Below are positions 49,768-62,223 of a DNA stretch of 64,000 nucleotides, one piece after another. Position numbers and translations under genes: made by a program. The notes under the pieces were generated by a model. The model ran no database searches, was not told where the DNA came from, and saw nothing but the letters and a program-made list of their open reading frames with translations. Every line of letters begins with the position of its first letter. Positions within the stretch are counted from its first letter, which is position 1. The stretch is from Cubamyces lactineus (Eukaryota > Basidiomycota > Agaricomycetes > Polyporales > Polyporaceae): NCBI GenBank assembly GCA_022376465.1, contig JACDTU010000007.1:248001-312000 (forward strand), in the 5' to 3' direction.

Positions 49768-52721
49768 ATGACTCCCCCTGCTTCTGGTTCGTCCGCGACT
49801 GATCATGCTGCACCTGATATTCCCTCTTCTAAAATCAATGCTCTCTCTATTCCCGGATCTACTCCTGTCAAGGTGAAACACACGACCAGCGTATCCGAAG
49901 CCGACTTCGACCTGGAAGCAGCCCGAACTGGCACCATTCTGGATCTCTGTGAGCAGGTGCCTCAGGTCGAGCTCGAATGGTTCCTACGATACGCTCTTCC
50001 CGTGCTTCGTGCCGGGCTCGATTGTGACAAGGTCTTGCAGATTCTCGAACGTGATCCAGATGCTGTCAAAGACGATCGGTGGGCGATGTTTAGTTCATAC
50101 CCGCTATCCGCTGCCGAAGAAGGGGAGAACGACGCGTTCAAGCCGCTCACTAAGCTATCGAAGCGTATCTGCCAGGCGGCCGACAAGCCAGGGCACGTTC
50201 AAGGAACCGTTAAACTTCTGTCCATCGCCACCAAATCTCCTGAGTCGACGACACGAGAGAACACGTCACAACCAGACGCTGCCGCTGTGCTGGTCGAGAA
50301 GTACGGCGAGAAGCCAGGTCCCTTAAAGTGGGCGGATGTCGCCATTGTCGCAGAGTTCAAGAAGAACGAGAGCGACGCGCATGACGTAAGTGTATCGGTC
50401 TTGGTTTGACGGTGATCCCAGCTAACAACGCCACGATGTTGTGCTCACCGCAGAACCACAAGAAGATGCTCTGGTCTATGTCCTATATCATGCGCGACGA
50501 TCCTCGCCGACGCTTCGTCTATGGTTTCTCGATTGAGGATTGCAAGATGCGTCTTTGGTTCGCTAGTCGGTCGGATGTCATCGTGTCAGAGCCCTTCAAC
50601 TTCATGAAGGTAAGAGGCCCATATCCAGAATCTATGTAGTACTCATTTAAGCTCGATACAGAATCGCGCTGCGACAGTAAGGTTCTTCTTGAGCATCAGC
50701 TACGCCACCCGCGCCCAACTAGGCTACGACGAGACGATTCAGTTAAACGACGTCAAGATGCATCGTACACCTACGCCAGAAAGCGACGTCTCCTTCAACA
50801 TCGAGGTCAGGGACAAGGATGGCACGGTGACGCTGTATCGCACCGTGGAGATGCTTTCAAACATCAGCGCGGACGCGTTACTCGGGAGAGGAACTCGCGT
50901 TTGGCTGGTCTGGAAGGTGATACGCGGCAAAGGCACCCTGAGCTACGAGAGTGTGGGCGGCGTCCGAGTGCGCTATGTGCTCAAGGACTGCTGGATTGAC
51001 TCTGATCGCATCTCTGAAGGCGACATCATGGACAACATCTACGACTGCCCTGAGGGGGCTATCAAGAGCGGGCTTCACACCTATCTGATGCACTGGACCA
51101 CCCACGGCCGCGTTCACGTGCGCATGCGGCGAGCAGATGGAGTCGATGTTGACGTCGAAGATCATACCCATAATGTCATGTTGAACGGTCGTCAACCCCC
51201 TCGTCAGCTCGGCACGCTGTTGGTGCGGGCGTCCAAGCCCCATGCTAAGAGCAATATCAGAAGCGGCCGCCAAGTCCGAGGAGGCATGAGTCCCTGCGGA
51301 ACGGATTCTCGAGAGTTCACGCAGCACTCCGGGAAGGTGCACTATCGCATCGTCTACAAGGAGGTTGGGGACAGACTCCGTACTGTCGGCCGTATGAGCG
51401 CAGTATTCGGGCATCTTGCAGGAGTCATCCGTGGTGTGTATGGATTGATTTCTCTATACTTCAAGGTTGACAGGGTGTTCATGTCTACAGGTGTTGCCGT
51501 CCTCTACGCTCGTGGTTTCATACACCGTGATATCAGCATCGGTAACGTTCTTGTGGTCGACAAGGGCTCAATCAAACAAGTCAAGCTATCCGACTTGGAG
51601 TATGCGAAGCCTTGGCCCGACAATCGACAACCACATGGGGTCCGCACGGTATGTGGGAGTTGGCACGTCTCCTCCATTAATGTCGGCTGATATCCGAGTA
51701 GGGCACAATCTATTTCATGTCCACTGAGGTTGCGAGTCATGAATATCAGTATTGGAAGGATGCGGCAGTGAAGCAGGTTCAAGTGAAGCAGGTTCAAGCT
51801 GCCGATTCAGACTGGTTTATCCAGCCGCTGAATCCTACTCGTCCTTCCATGCTGGCCGCCAAGAAGGCGGCAGCCAATCATAGCACCGTGTTCCGACATA
51901 ACGTGCTCCACGATGCGGAGTCCGTCTTCTGGCTCAGTTTATACGTTCTGTTGATGTGCGTACTTGCGCGTCGGGACGGTACCAAACTAGCCGTTCACCC
52001 GGATGACGACGCATACCAGAAGGCGCAAAACAATCTCTTGAACAAACTCTTCGCAGAGCCCGAAACTCGTATCAAGGTCATGCATTTCGACGGCTTCCTC
52101 ATCAAGAACAGTTCTGGTCTTGACCCTCGTGTGGAGGCCGCCATACACGGGCTTCAGCAAGTACGCGACTTGATCGTTGCCGCCTATAGAGACGCAGAGG
52201 CCTATCTGGGCGTCTACCCATACGAACCTGTCTTGCATGCTCCCACAATCCAACAACTGTTCCTCGACATGGCATCGCTGTTCGAGGGAATCGCAGCCGA
52301 TCTGGCAGAAAACGACATCGAGGTCATCACCGATCCCCCGATACTCGCCGAAGGGGAGAGGCATCTCCTGATCGAGCTCCAGGCCCGCAGGAAGCGCGAC
52401 GCGCAAGAGGATGAGGTACGCAAGGGAAAGAAGGCGAAGACCGAAGGTGGGGATAACCCAGCACCCTTTGACCCTGCCGCCGCCACTGTCCCTGCCCCGG
52501 TTATGTCTGTGCCCGTACCGTCTACTTCTGAGCAGCCCAACTTGTCGACCGCGTCCGAACTCGAAGTGCCTGGGTCCGACATTCTCGAACCAGACGACGA
52601 AGACGACTATGATGTCCAGACGACTTCCATAGCGAAGGGAAAGGGAAAGGCGAAGGGCAAGGGAAAAGCGAAGGGTAAGGGAAAAGCGAAGGGCAAAGGA
52701 AAGGCGAAGGGACAGGGGTAA
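49768..52721 (+). CDS. FunK1-type protein kinase
   Basis: Five exons (49768-50385, 50454-50609, 50662-51433, 51491-51648, 51702-52721) join in phase to 907 residues, starting MTPPASGSSATDH. The N-terminal half has the variable accessory region. The kinase core shows ARGFIHRDISIGNVL (catalytic HRD loop), LSDLEYAKPW in place of the usual DFG segment, and RTGTIYFMSTEV (activation/substrate loop). This is the pattern of the basidiomycete-expanded FunK1 family. The C-terminus is unusual: an acidic stretch (EPDDEDDYD) then about 30 residues of Lys-Gly-Lys-Ala repeats ending GQG. Intron 51434-51490 is in frame, so an unspliced form would also be open. It lies inside the repeat-rich island, the only host-type gene between the two esterase copies. 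Target proteins are unknown. Confidence 0.85.
52635..52718 (+). repeat. AAGGGA/AAGGCG coding minisatellite in FunK1 tail
   Basis: Tandem 12-18 bp variants of AAGGGCAAGGGAAAAGCG encode the Lys-Gly/Lys-Ala tail. Likely length-variable between strains. Confidence 0.7.
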
Positions 52722-53017
52722 GGAAGGTGAACGAGAGGCGATGTCGTCTTCTGGATGACCGCGAGACGTTACCACTCGCGCGCATAAAGGCAATGCCCAC
52801 TCAAGTGCCGTAGGATAGAACTCGAATATTGTCCTTTCGTTCACTCGTGCTCGTGCAGCTTATGCCGCCACTCTACGAGATAGGCAGTTCGTTCTAGGAG
52901 ATGCCTTCCTACCCTGTGGGAAGCAATGTAGAATAGAAATGGGGAGAACTCCTGGTTCCTGGATACCTACGCCCTCGCTTGGGAGACTACTAACGAGTAG
53001 TTTTGCTCGTAACTATC
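52722..53017. other. Spacer between FunK1 and right duplicated unit
   Basis: No gene or repeat recognised; presumably the 3' untranslated region of the kinase and spacer. Confidence 0.4.
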
Positions 53018-53821
53018 TAAAATGTTGAATTCTCTCCATGCGTAAAATCCTGCGTCGACGTCGGTGCCTGTCCGGGCACGAACCCGACGCAACCGGAGGT
53101 ATGCAGTCTGCTGTGCTACGTCTATTTCCCTGGTCGACGGCTGCCGAAGCAACACGCAGCTCGCCGCCAGCTGTCGAAGCCACGACGCTGCTCTGATGAA
53201 CCTGCAGCACACATCGTACGCCTTTCGCGTCGTCACTCCCGGATTCATATAAACCAGACGGCGTCGTCTGGCGCGGGTCATGCGGCACCGTCAGCTGGTG
53301 CGCCCTACAGCCTCCTTTCAATGATATCATCGGCGAAATACCTACTGCAGGCCATCAGCCGCTCCGAAGCTAATAGTAACAGCGCACATCCCGTGTCTTT
53401 GATGGTCGGAAGCTCGTAGCTCGCAGCGGTTCGTAGCCTTCCGTGGTGTATACTGGTGCATCTTGCGTTCTCGTTCGCGAACTCGCTATTCGTCTGTCAG
53501 CAGCGCGTCCCCGACGATGGCCCGAGTATACCTGAAGCGACAGCTGCCAAGCACCGTCTACAGGCCCCGGCCATTCCGTTCCCAATCCTTCGTCGCCTTC
53601 GCGGTCGCTTTGCCGCCACGCGCCATGTCGCCAGCACGTTCGCCGCGACGCGGGGTCGCAGTCACGCGGCACGGTCTGTGGTCAACGTCTGAGACGTCGG
53701 GTTCGTGGGCGCACTAACCCCATCCCTGTCGCGGCCCGTGTTGCTCCTTGACAATTCTGTGACGGGAGCATTCTCGGACTGCTCTGCGATCCGTGACCGC
53801 CATGTGTGCTCCTCGAGAGGG

Positions 53822-53828
53822 TATAAGA
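53822..53828 (+). promoter_or_regulatory. TATA box of CE15 gene 2
   Basis: TATAAGA, 59 bp before the ATG at 53,881, as in gene copy 1. Confidence 0.6.
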
Positions 53829-53880
53829 GCGGCGATGCATGACGGAGCACGTACCCTCTTGAGAACCTCCGCTTGACACG

Positions 53881-55529
53881 ATGCAGCTCTTCACTGCTGT
53901 CCAGCTTAGTGTCGCTCTTGCGTTCCTCGGTAGTGCTCATGCACAGTCGGCGGAGTGGGGTAGGTCTTGTTGGCCGGCTTGGCATACGGGGTAGTAGAAC
54001 TAAGCACTGCCACCTGCAGGCCAATGCGGAGGTATTGGTTGGACTGGAGCTACGAGTAAGACGCCGTTCGCTCCTCTGCACTCAACAGTTGCTCACGCGT
54101 ATCGACAGCTTGTGTTTCTGGTACTGTGTGCACGGTAATCAACCCATACTACTCGTAAGTCGTTCAATTGACACGCAGAACTCGGTTTGCTCACTGTACC
54201 CCACAGGCAATGCCTACCAGGATCAGCGTCTAGCACGCCCTCCACCCCCACCACCACGCCCGTGTCCACACCGCCCGCGACGACGTCCACCCCTGCCACA
54301 CCGACCGGCCCCGCAGGGTCCTGCGCAACGCCCGCGACGGTATCAGGCTACAACAACGCCAAGCTCCCGAACCCGTTCCTCTTCGACGACGGCACGCCCG
54401 TGCAGACCGCCGAGGACTGGGAGTGCCGCCGCGCGCAGATCAACGCGCTCATCCAGGGCTACGAGGCCGGCTCCCTCCCGGGCAAGCCCCAGTCGGTGTC
54501 CGCGCAGTTCACCGGGTCCGGGACGAGCGGCACGCTGTCGATCACTGTGAGCAATGGGGGGTCGTCCATCAACTTTGCACCGAAGATCACGTTCCCGTCT
54601 GGGACGCCGCCTGAGGGCGGCTGGCCGTTAGTCATTGCGTACGACGGGCTGAGCATCCCCGTTCCGAGCGGCGTGAGTGGGCCTTTCTGACGCACTCTAG
54701 GGAGATGTGGGAGAGGCGATCTGACCTGACGCTTTGTTTCGTGGGACAGATCGCGACGATGATCTACGCCAACTCGGACATGGCACAGCAGAACGACGCG
54801 AGCTCGCGGGGCGTCGGCCTCTTCTACAACCTGTACGGGAAGAGCGCGACGGCGAGCGCGATGACGGCATGGGCGTGGGGCGTGAGCCGGATCATCGACG
54901 CGCTCGAGCAGACCCCCACGGCGAACATCAACACGCAGAAGATCGCCGTGACGGGCTGCTCGCGCGACGGCAAGGGCGCGCTCATGGCGGGCGCGCTCGA
55001 GCCGCGCATCGCGCTCACGATCCCGCAGGAGTCCGGCTCGGGCGGCGACGCGTGCTGGCGGCTGTCGCTGTACGAGCAGAACGAGGGCTCGGTCGTGCAG
55101 ACCGCGACGGAGATCGTGACGGAGAACGTCTGGTTCTCGACCAACTTCGACAACTACGTGAACGACCTGAACGTGCTCCCGTACGACCACCACCTGCTCG
55201 CTGCGCTGATCGCGCCGCGGCCGATGATCTCGTTTGAGAACACGGACTACGTGTGGCTGAGCCCGCTGAGCTCGTTTGGGTGCATGACCGCGGCGCACAC
55301 CGTGTGGGAGGCGCTGGGGGTCGCGGACTTCCACGGGTTCGAGCAGGTCGGGGGGCACGCGCACTGCGCGTGGCCGTCGTCGCTCACGCCGACGCTGAAC
55401 GCGTTCTTTGACCGGTTCCTGCTCGGCCAGAACGTCAGCACGAACTACTTCCAGTCGAACCAGGTGTTCAACGGCGTCCCGTGGAACGCGGCCCAGTGGA
55501 TCGACTGGACCACGCCTACGCTCAACTGA
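53881..55529 (+). CDS. Glucuronoyl methylesterase, CE15 with N-terminal CBM1 (copy 2)
   Basis: Secreted esterase that separates lignin from glucuronoxylan. Exons 53881-53959, 54020-54055, 54109-54154, 54207-54672 and 54750-55529 have the same lengths as in copy 1 and give 468 residues. Signal peptide [24 protein letters not shown]1 ([11 protein letters not shown] to YYSQCLPG), Ser/Thr/Pro linker, and CE15 domain with GCSRDGKG (Ser280), IPQESGSGG (Glu303) and GGHAHCAWP (His414). Few residues differ from copy 1. The most notable is Trp417 (TGG, 55371-55373) next to the catalytic histidine, where copy 1 has Cys. The introns and 5' flank have diverged more than the exons, as expected under selection on protein. 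Both genes are transcribed in the same direction. Confidence 0.93.
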
Positions 55530-55946
55530 AAGTCATCGGCTCCGTGAGCGTTCCTTCTCTTTGGTTGTGTCACACCCCACTCACCTACGAGATTTGGGGA
55601 AGACCAGCAGTTCCGTAATTCCGGCCCTGTTCGCAGTCTGCTAATGTACACACTTAGCAGGGTTTCTGAATCAAAAGGCGTTGTAAACATCTATGTATCG
55701 ATCGATGCTGCACATACAGATGGTCGTCCGATGCTCTACAAGCCCGCGTCGTCCGAAGACCGGTATCCGCATAAATAGGTGAAATATTAAACCTTTCTAC
55801 AAGCCGCCGTCGCCGTTAGTCGAATCGTACACCGCTCGTACCTCCAAAGCAGCCGTTATCCCTCTCCTCCAAACACAGCCGACCAAGCAAACACAACAAA
55901 AACATGCCGGTAATCGTACCGGGAGCTTATACTGAAGGCGAGAAGA

Positions 55947-57462
55947 CTACGAGCCGTAGACCTGCTTCGCGTTCAGCGCGAACACGGCGTCAATCGCCTC
56001 CTGCTCGATGCCGAGCTCCGCGAACGACTCGCGCCCGAGCTCATACCAGTGGCCCGCGTTCGATGCGGGGGTGGTCGCCGTGAGGGGTGCCGCGGGAGAT
56101 GACCCGAACAGGATGCGCTGGAAGCCGAACGCCTCTACCGCATGGCCGACTGCACACACGTACACGCACGTCCGGTGCAGAGTAAGAGCGCCAGAGGGTG
56201 ATGTGGAAACGTCATTGTCAGCACGCAAATCATCTACCAGAGAAGCGCGCGAGCGAGACGAGCACACGCACTGTACATCTTGATGCGGCGCTTCCACTCC
56301 TTGCTCTCCTTCGACTCGAGCCGCGCCGCCTTCTCCCGCTCCTCCTCGCCCGCGCTGGAGGGGGGCGGCGGCGGAGTCGGCGGGGTGGGCGCGCCCCACG
56401 CGGGCGGGAGGAAGTTGATGAAGAGGTTCGCGAAGAGCGAGAGCGACGCGGTGTGCGACTGGTAGCTCCGGTAGAGCTCGTGCGTGAGCAGCTTCACGAT
56501 CGGCAGCGCGAGGCTGTCGGGCGGCGGGAGGAGGTTCGCTGTGTGGGCGCGGAGATGTGTGTCAGTATTGGATGCGTGGCGGAGCGGACGGTGAAATAGC
56601 ATGTAGAAAAATGTGCGGGTGCATGTGGATGATCAGAGCGCACGAAAGTGGTAGCACGGTTCTCTGACCATGTCGTGGTCGCGGAGCCTCGCTGTCCTGG
56701 AGCAGTCGCGAGATATACGTACACAGAACGATCTTGCCCTTTGCGGATTCGGAGCTTTCGGTCGCTTTCGTCAGGAGGTCTTCAAGTGCCTCCCAGCTGC
56801 TCTCGTGCTGCAAGTCACATTGGACGTCAATGTTGACAGTGTAGCCCTGGGTGAGAGCCCAGGCGAGCGCCTCGATGGCAGCTGGTGAAGATTGCTTGAA
56901 TGTGGTGGAGAGCACGATCGACGGTTTTGACGAGGTAGCGTTGGTGAGATATGAGGGTGGTGAGCTTGGGACGCCATCTTCGAGCACGAAGGGCACGGCG
57001 ATGGCGAGGACGGGTGTGGACGAGGTGGACGCGCTTGCTTGAATGCTGGACGAATGAAGAGGGGCGTAAGCGATCTACGCAGCACTGCCGCACGCACGCG
57101 AAGACAAGGAGCAGGATGATCTACGCGAGACGAGATGAGACGCACTCTTGTACGATCTTCTCTACTTCCTCGGGCTGAGCACCATGGAGTGAGAGCACGA
57201 CGCCCCTTAGTCTTCCACCGAGGTTCTGGCCGACTTGCGACTTCCAGCTGGAGAGGTCGCCGTTGGGCGCGATAACGTAGGCATCAATGACTTCTGAGGG
57301 CTGGAGGGAGCTCGGGCTGGGCGCGAGGGGGAATTTGTCGGATGTGCCAGTGTTAGGCGGGGTGAAGGCGGACATGGGGAGTTTGGGGAGAGCCTTTGGG
57401 CCTTTGCGACGTGCGCCGACGCTGGGCGACTTGGGGGTCGGGGGCAATGCCGCGGTGCTCAT
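55947..57462 (-). CDS. Amidohydrolase-like protein
   Basis: Four exons (57462-57146, 57045-56723, 56538-56272, 56149-55947), all GT-AG and in phase, give 369 residues starting MSTAALPPTPKSPSV. The N-terminal 60 residues are basic and Pro/Ser-rich. The middle has SEVIDAYVIAPNGDLSSW and VVLSLHGAQPEEVEKIVQ. The C-terminus, EAFGFQRILFGSSP with ESFAELGIEQEAIDAVFALN and NAKQVYG, resembles the last strand and helix of amidohydrolase (TIM-barrel) proteins. The metal-binding HxH of active members is not visible, so activity is doubtful. A Pro-rich linker lies in exon 3. It converges on the 3' end of CE15 gene 2, with about 420 bp between them. The family assignment is tentative. Confidence 0.6.
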
Positions 57463-58456
57463 CGTGGACGGTGTGGTGAATGTGTGCTGTGGAGGTGAGG
57501 TGGGTGATGGCGGCGGGGCGGCGACGTGGGGGCAGAGGGCGGAGGGAGGAGGAGGGGATTAAGTAGGAGGTGGGCGGAGGACAGGATCCATCATGATCAT
57601 CTCTCATCACTCCTCTGCAGCGCTTCCCTCCGCCTTGCTCTCACATCCTCGTCTTTTCCCCTTCGTCCTCGCCCGGCCCAGTCCTTGTTTGGACCGTTTC
57701 ATCTAACACTCTCCAAAACAGAATGCTCATCACCAGGCTGTGTGTGCGGCCACTGCGAATGAGGTAAACGCGTACCACTCTCTCTTCGTCTGGGCCATCG
57801 CCGTCTTCCCTCCCTCTCCTCCGCGACCGTTGGCAAGCGTACCAGTCCCTCTTCCGCGCACGGCTCGACGACGACAACCGCAGCGCCTGTCTCCAGACTC
57901 CATGGCAATCTCATCATTCCCTGTGCGCGTTTCTTCATCTGTCTCCTTGCACGGTATGCTCAGTTCCTCGCTCGCCTCGTTATCCTCCTTCTGTCACAGT
58001 TGGTCGTCTTTGGAAGCCAACAAGATGGCTTCCGTCCTTATGTGCTGTGTTCTTCGGGCTTCTTGTGGACCGTCTGTTGACCGCACCAATAACCTTCGCA
58101 AGAAATCTTCCGACGCGGACCAACCACTTCCCTCTGACGCTGGCAAATGGCATCTTCGACGTGCCTACGGATGCATCCATCCCCAGTCAAGTTCGCCTCC
58201 CCACCAGCTGTCTATTACCCGAATCGCCGGCCCAAGATGGTATTGAATTTGCATGATGCAGCTCACCGGCGAAAGTGGATGGCTGCCCCCGCCTGACGTG
58301 CGCGAATTGGTCTCGCTCCTCCCCTACGATCTCTTGATCCCTTACGAGAATCTCTGCTTCTCTGTCTGGCTTTCCGACAACCCGACAACACATCACTGCC
58401 CTGCACTACCCACCCCTGGCCGTCCTCGAGTTTCTCATGGCGAGATCTATGTGTAA
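57463..58456 (+). other. Possible divergent gene, not resolved
   Basis: Plus-strand frames around 57,722-58,456 show stretches of coding appearance (VPTDASIPSQVRLPTSCLLP near 58,170, then WLPPPDVRELVSLLPYDLLI near 58,275) with a putative donor GTAAACG after 57,761. I could not join them into one in-phase exon chain, and recognise no domain. The region 57,463-57,720 would be a shared promoter with the minus-strand gene. Confidence 0.3.
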
Positions 58457-59709
58457 TCTGTTCCTACCCCGGGCTTTCATGTCTAGAGTCTTGACGACCG
58501 CGCGCTGTCAGCCTTGAGCTCTCGAATGACGACCACTATCATGATCGTGGTCTCGGCGACCGCCCGCTCTCGTCCCTTCCTGCGCTCATATACAGACTGG
58601 AACGAAGCTTAACGGAGCGTCCTTCCTGCACTGCCTCTCGCGATGTCGCGGCGTCCCTAACTCTGGCTGGCACGAGTTCTCTACTATAGCTACGTCAAGG
58701 ACGGCCATTGCCACGTACCCTGTGTTCACGCCGAGAACACCAGCGCGCGAGAACACTATCAGTGATATGTCACCCCTCTGTCTCCTGTCGTCCTCTGCGA
58801 ATCGCCCCTCGTCGCTGTTGAAGCTCCGGACTCGCTCGGTGTACTGCGCGCGGGGCTGCGATCTGCACTTGACGGTACTTACTGCATGGTGCAGAAGCGT
58901 GTCTGCTTGCGCTGTAGAATATGATTGGTTTCTTCTGTGCTGACTCTGCCATATGTGATAGGGCTCGCGGTACGGTGGCTCGACTGAGCCTAGAATAAGG
59001 TGCGCTTCGCGGATGCTATGTTGAACGGACTTGGAATGTGTTTCGCGATATGAGCACTCGCGGCGTGTAGCGGTGGCTGTGGACATGGGCGGATCTCTAC
59101 GTCCGCGGAATAGTGTAGAGAGGTGCAGTCAGTCAAATTATTCCACCCGGTGATATTCAACGTTCATCATTTCTGCTGATCACAGAGGCTAGAGCACAGA
59201 GCGCGGACATGTAATAACGACAACACGTCGAAGATAAAGTACAGAACGGTCCGAGTTCGGGATACTACGGCAGCAACGACGGCGGCGACGACATAAGCTT
59301 AACGTCTAAACAAACCGGTGTCTTTCACGAACGGTCCTGGCACGACGCAACCTCCTCTTCTCTCGGCTCTCTAGCCGCAAATCGCGAACCGCGAACCGCG
59401 AACCACAAACTGCCAGCACCTGCCACCCACCCCAGACGCAGACGCACGAACGCGCTCGCGAACGCAACGCATCAAGCAAGATCACAAACCACTCGCTCCA
59501 CGATCAGACCGACCGCACCCACCATCACCCCTCCGTCGCCAGCCTGTCCTCATCCTGTCGTCCCCGGACAAAACCCAAAAGCGGGCGCAAGCGCACCACG
59601 CACCTCGACCCTATCATCCACTTCTCTGAATCACTCGCCTAATGTCACGCTGCGCGGTGCGGTGCGGTGCACATCTCGGCTTCCAGCTTCAAGCTCCCAT
59701 CTTCGAGCT
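58457..59709. other. Intergenic region, nothing recognised
   Basis: No exon chain, LTR end or RNA gene seen. Short CGCGAACC-type repeats occur at 59,385-59,410. Confidence 0.4.
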
Positions 59710-62223
59710 TCACGCCCTCTGCTCGGGAATCACAGGCAGCGGCCTCGAGGGGTCCACCACGTCCTCCCGCTCATGATGGCGGTTCACCGGTCGATGGAGC
59801 CAGACCAGCTTCGGCGCGGGCCCGGGGGACGTGTCCCGGACGGCGCGTACTGGCTGCGGCGCCACCAGGCCCTCGCGAATCGGCGGCATGGGCGTGTTAG
59901 TGCTCGTGGACGCCTGCGATTGTGATTGTGGTTGTGGTTGTGGCTGAGGCTGTTGTTGCGGTTGCGGTTGTGCGTGTACTGGGAGAGGGAGGGGTAGAGG
60001 AGAGAGGACGCGTTCCGGGGGCGCACGCGGCGTGGGCTCTTGGACGGGCAGAGGCGACGGCTCGCGTTCGCGCATCTTGCGGGTCGCTTCGACCCAGCGC
60101 TGAGTGCGCTCATCCTGCTTCGGTTGAGGAAGAGAGGGGGAAATGAACGGGTGAGCATTGCGCCGCTCATGCGGAATAGTCGGGTACACGATACGCTAGT
60201 AGGGCACTCACCCCGTAGTCCGAGACGCTCCGCCGGGGATCCATCTCGTTCTCGATGAAGCGGTCGAACGCGTCCAGCGCACGCGCGCGCTCCTCCTTCC
60301 TGCCCTGCGCGTAGCCCGCCTCGTACCCGTCCGAATATCCCGCCTTCTTCCCCTCCTCATACCCCGCCGAGCGCCCCGCCTTCTTGCCCTCCTCATAGCC
60401 CGTCATGCGCCCTGCCGCGAAGCCCTCCGCCCGCCCCGTCTCGTACCCCTCCCTTAGGCCCTCATCCCTTCCTTCCTCATACCCATCCGCATGACCCGCC
60501 TCGTACCCCTGCGCCCGCCCCTCCTCGAAACCCTCATCCCGCTGATCCGTCGCGCGCCTCCTCAGCTCGAGCCTCCTCACCTCCTCCCTGCCCGCCTCAC
60601 GCGCCTGCCACTCCCGCAGCGTCTGCTCCGCCCTGCGCGCCGCCTCCCGCGCCTCCTTCTCCTCCTGCTCCTTATCGAGCCGCGCCCGCTCCGCGCGCCC
60701 GACCTCCGCCTGCATGCGCCGCGCCTCGCGCTCCGCCGCGTCCGCCTGCATCTGCCAGCGGCGGCACTCCTCCTGCGCGCGCGCGAGGTCGAGCTCCGCC
60801 TGGTGCCGCGCCGCGTCGCTCGCCGTCAGGCGCGCCTGCAGGTCCTGCGCGGCGATCTCGGCGGTGCGCGCGCGGCTCTCCGCGAGGTCCGCGCGGCGCA
60901 GCTCTTCCTCGAGGCGGGCGCCGGTCTGGCGCAGGACGGCCTTGAGGTGGCGCGCTTGCCGCTCTTCCTCGGCGAGCACGTGGGTGAGGATCGACGCGCT
61001 GTCGCTGTCCCGGTCCCGCTCGCGTTCGCGGTCCCGGTCCCGGTCTCGCTCGCGCTTCTCTTTACGAGGAGGGGGCGGCTTGATGGTTGACGAGGTGTCG
61101 GTGCTCCGGGTGGACTCGCGGTCGCGGCTCCGGTCGCGGTCTCGCGTCTTGCTCGGGTCGCGTGCGGGCGGGTCTCGTGAGTCTCGTTCGCATTCACGTT
61201 CTCGTTCTCGTTCACGGTCTGACCGAGCGGGGGTGTCACTGGGCGTACTTCGCCCTCGAGATGGCATTTGCGAGCTCGAGGATGCGCGTCGCGGTTTCTT
61301 GCGGTGCGAAAGCAGGGAGGAGAGCACGAGCGGGTCGCGCAAGATTTCGTGGATCGGCCCGGGGGAGATGCTCGCTTCGTGCAGCTCGTGGAACAGCTCC
61401 GCACTGCATTCCGAGGGGCACAGATGCGAGCTCGATCAGCATCATCGCCAGCAAAAACATGCTCACGGGGCGAGACAGGGAGAGGAGAGTGGAATAAGGA
61501 ATAAGGAATGGGGAGTGGAGAGGAAGGGAAACGACTGGGGGTGTGTGGTACGGTCAAATTACGCGGATACTCACTCGTGGACGCTAGGCGTGTGCAACAG
61601 GGGAGGCGACAACGTGTTGAACGACCGCGGGGTGAGGAAGCCCGGCAGGGGGCTCATGCCCATCCCTGGGCCGTACGCGGCGCTGCCGCGGAGGGCGCTG
61701 AGCGACATCGGGTCGTCCGCCGTCGGCAGCCTGAGGTGGTCGCGGGGAGGAGGGGTCGGCGGGAGGAGGTGGAGGCCGTCAGGCGGCGGGACGGGGAGGG
61801 GAGGGAGCTCATCAGCGAGAGGCGTCGCCGCGCGGGGCTCACCGTGCATTTCAAGGCGTCCGTGTGTCCGTGATTGGGCGTAGTGCTCCTGGGCGAAGAC
61901 GAGCAAGAACCTCGGGCCCTGGGCTTCGTGTTCGACGACCACGGGAATCCGCGAGGGGCAGTACTGCTAGTGGGAGGGCGGGAGATCTGGCTGGGCACGC
62001 TCGCGGTGCGCACGGGCGAGGCTGTTGGCGTGGTGGGATGCGTAGGGCGGTGGGCGTCGTCCCTGGGGCTCTCGCCGGAGGAATGGCGTGTGAGTGTGCG
62101 AAGGCGAGGTGTGCGAAGGCGCAGGGGTGGACTGTATGGCAGCGCTCGTCCTCTGCGGGGACGACGCGAGTGCTGGTGGGAAGAGCTGGGGGCGGTGACG
62201 GTCGCCGCAGAGCCCATATTCAT
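59710..62223 (-). CDS. Arg/Glu-rich coiled-coil protein with G-x3-G repeats
   Basis: A minus-strand gene of at least four exons; the 5' end is uncertain (nominal ATG 62,223). Recognisable pieces: CPSRIPVVVEHEAQGPRFLL (exon ending near 61,576), SECSAELFHELHEASISPGP (near 61,400), then a long exon to 60,212, and a last exon from 60,117 to 59,710. The long exon has an SR/ER-like stretch (Arg-Glu/Arg-Asp dipeptides), a coiled coil of about 130 residues (AEEERQARHLKAVLRQTGAR onward), and about 20 repeats of G-x3-G type (EGYETGRAEGFAAGRMTGYE). The last exon has Gln-Pro repeats (QPQPQPQSQSQ). The G-x3-G periodicity resembles the deca-GX3 motif of Yae1/Lto1 proteins, but the size is much larger. No catalytic domain seen. 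Function unknown. Confidence 0.6.

Larger units (their letters stand above)
53018..55778 (+). repeat. Segmental duplication, right copy (carries CE15 gene 2)
   Basis: Direct repeat of 6,570-9,345, with the same internal order (upstream region, TATA box, five-exon esterase, about 250 bp of 3' flank). Confidence 0.8.

Noticed and set aside
57740..58246. A single-exon 168-codon plus-strand gene
   Set aside because: The frame has no ATG in good context, and neighbouring coding-like stretches are in other frames; kept only as an unresolved possible gene.
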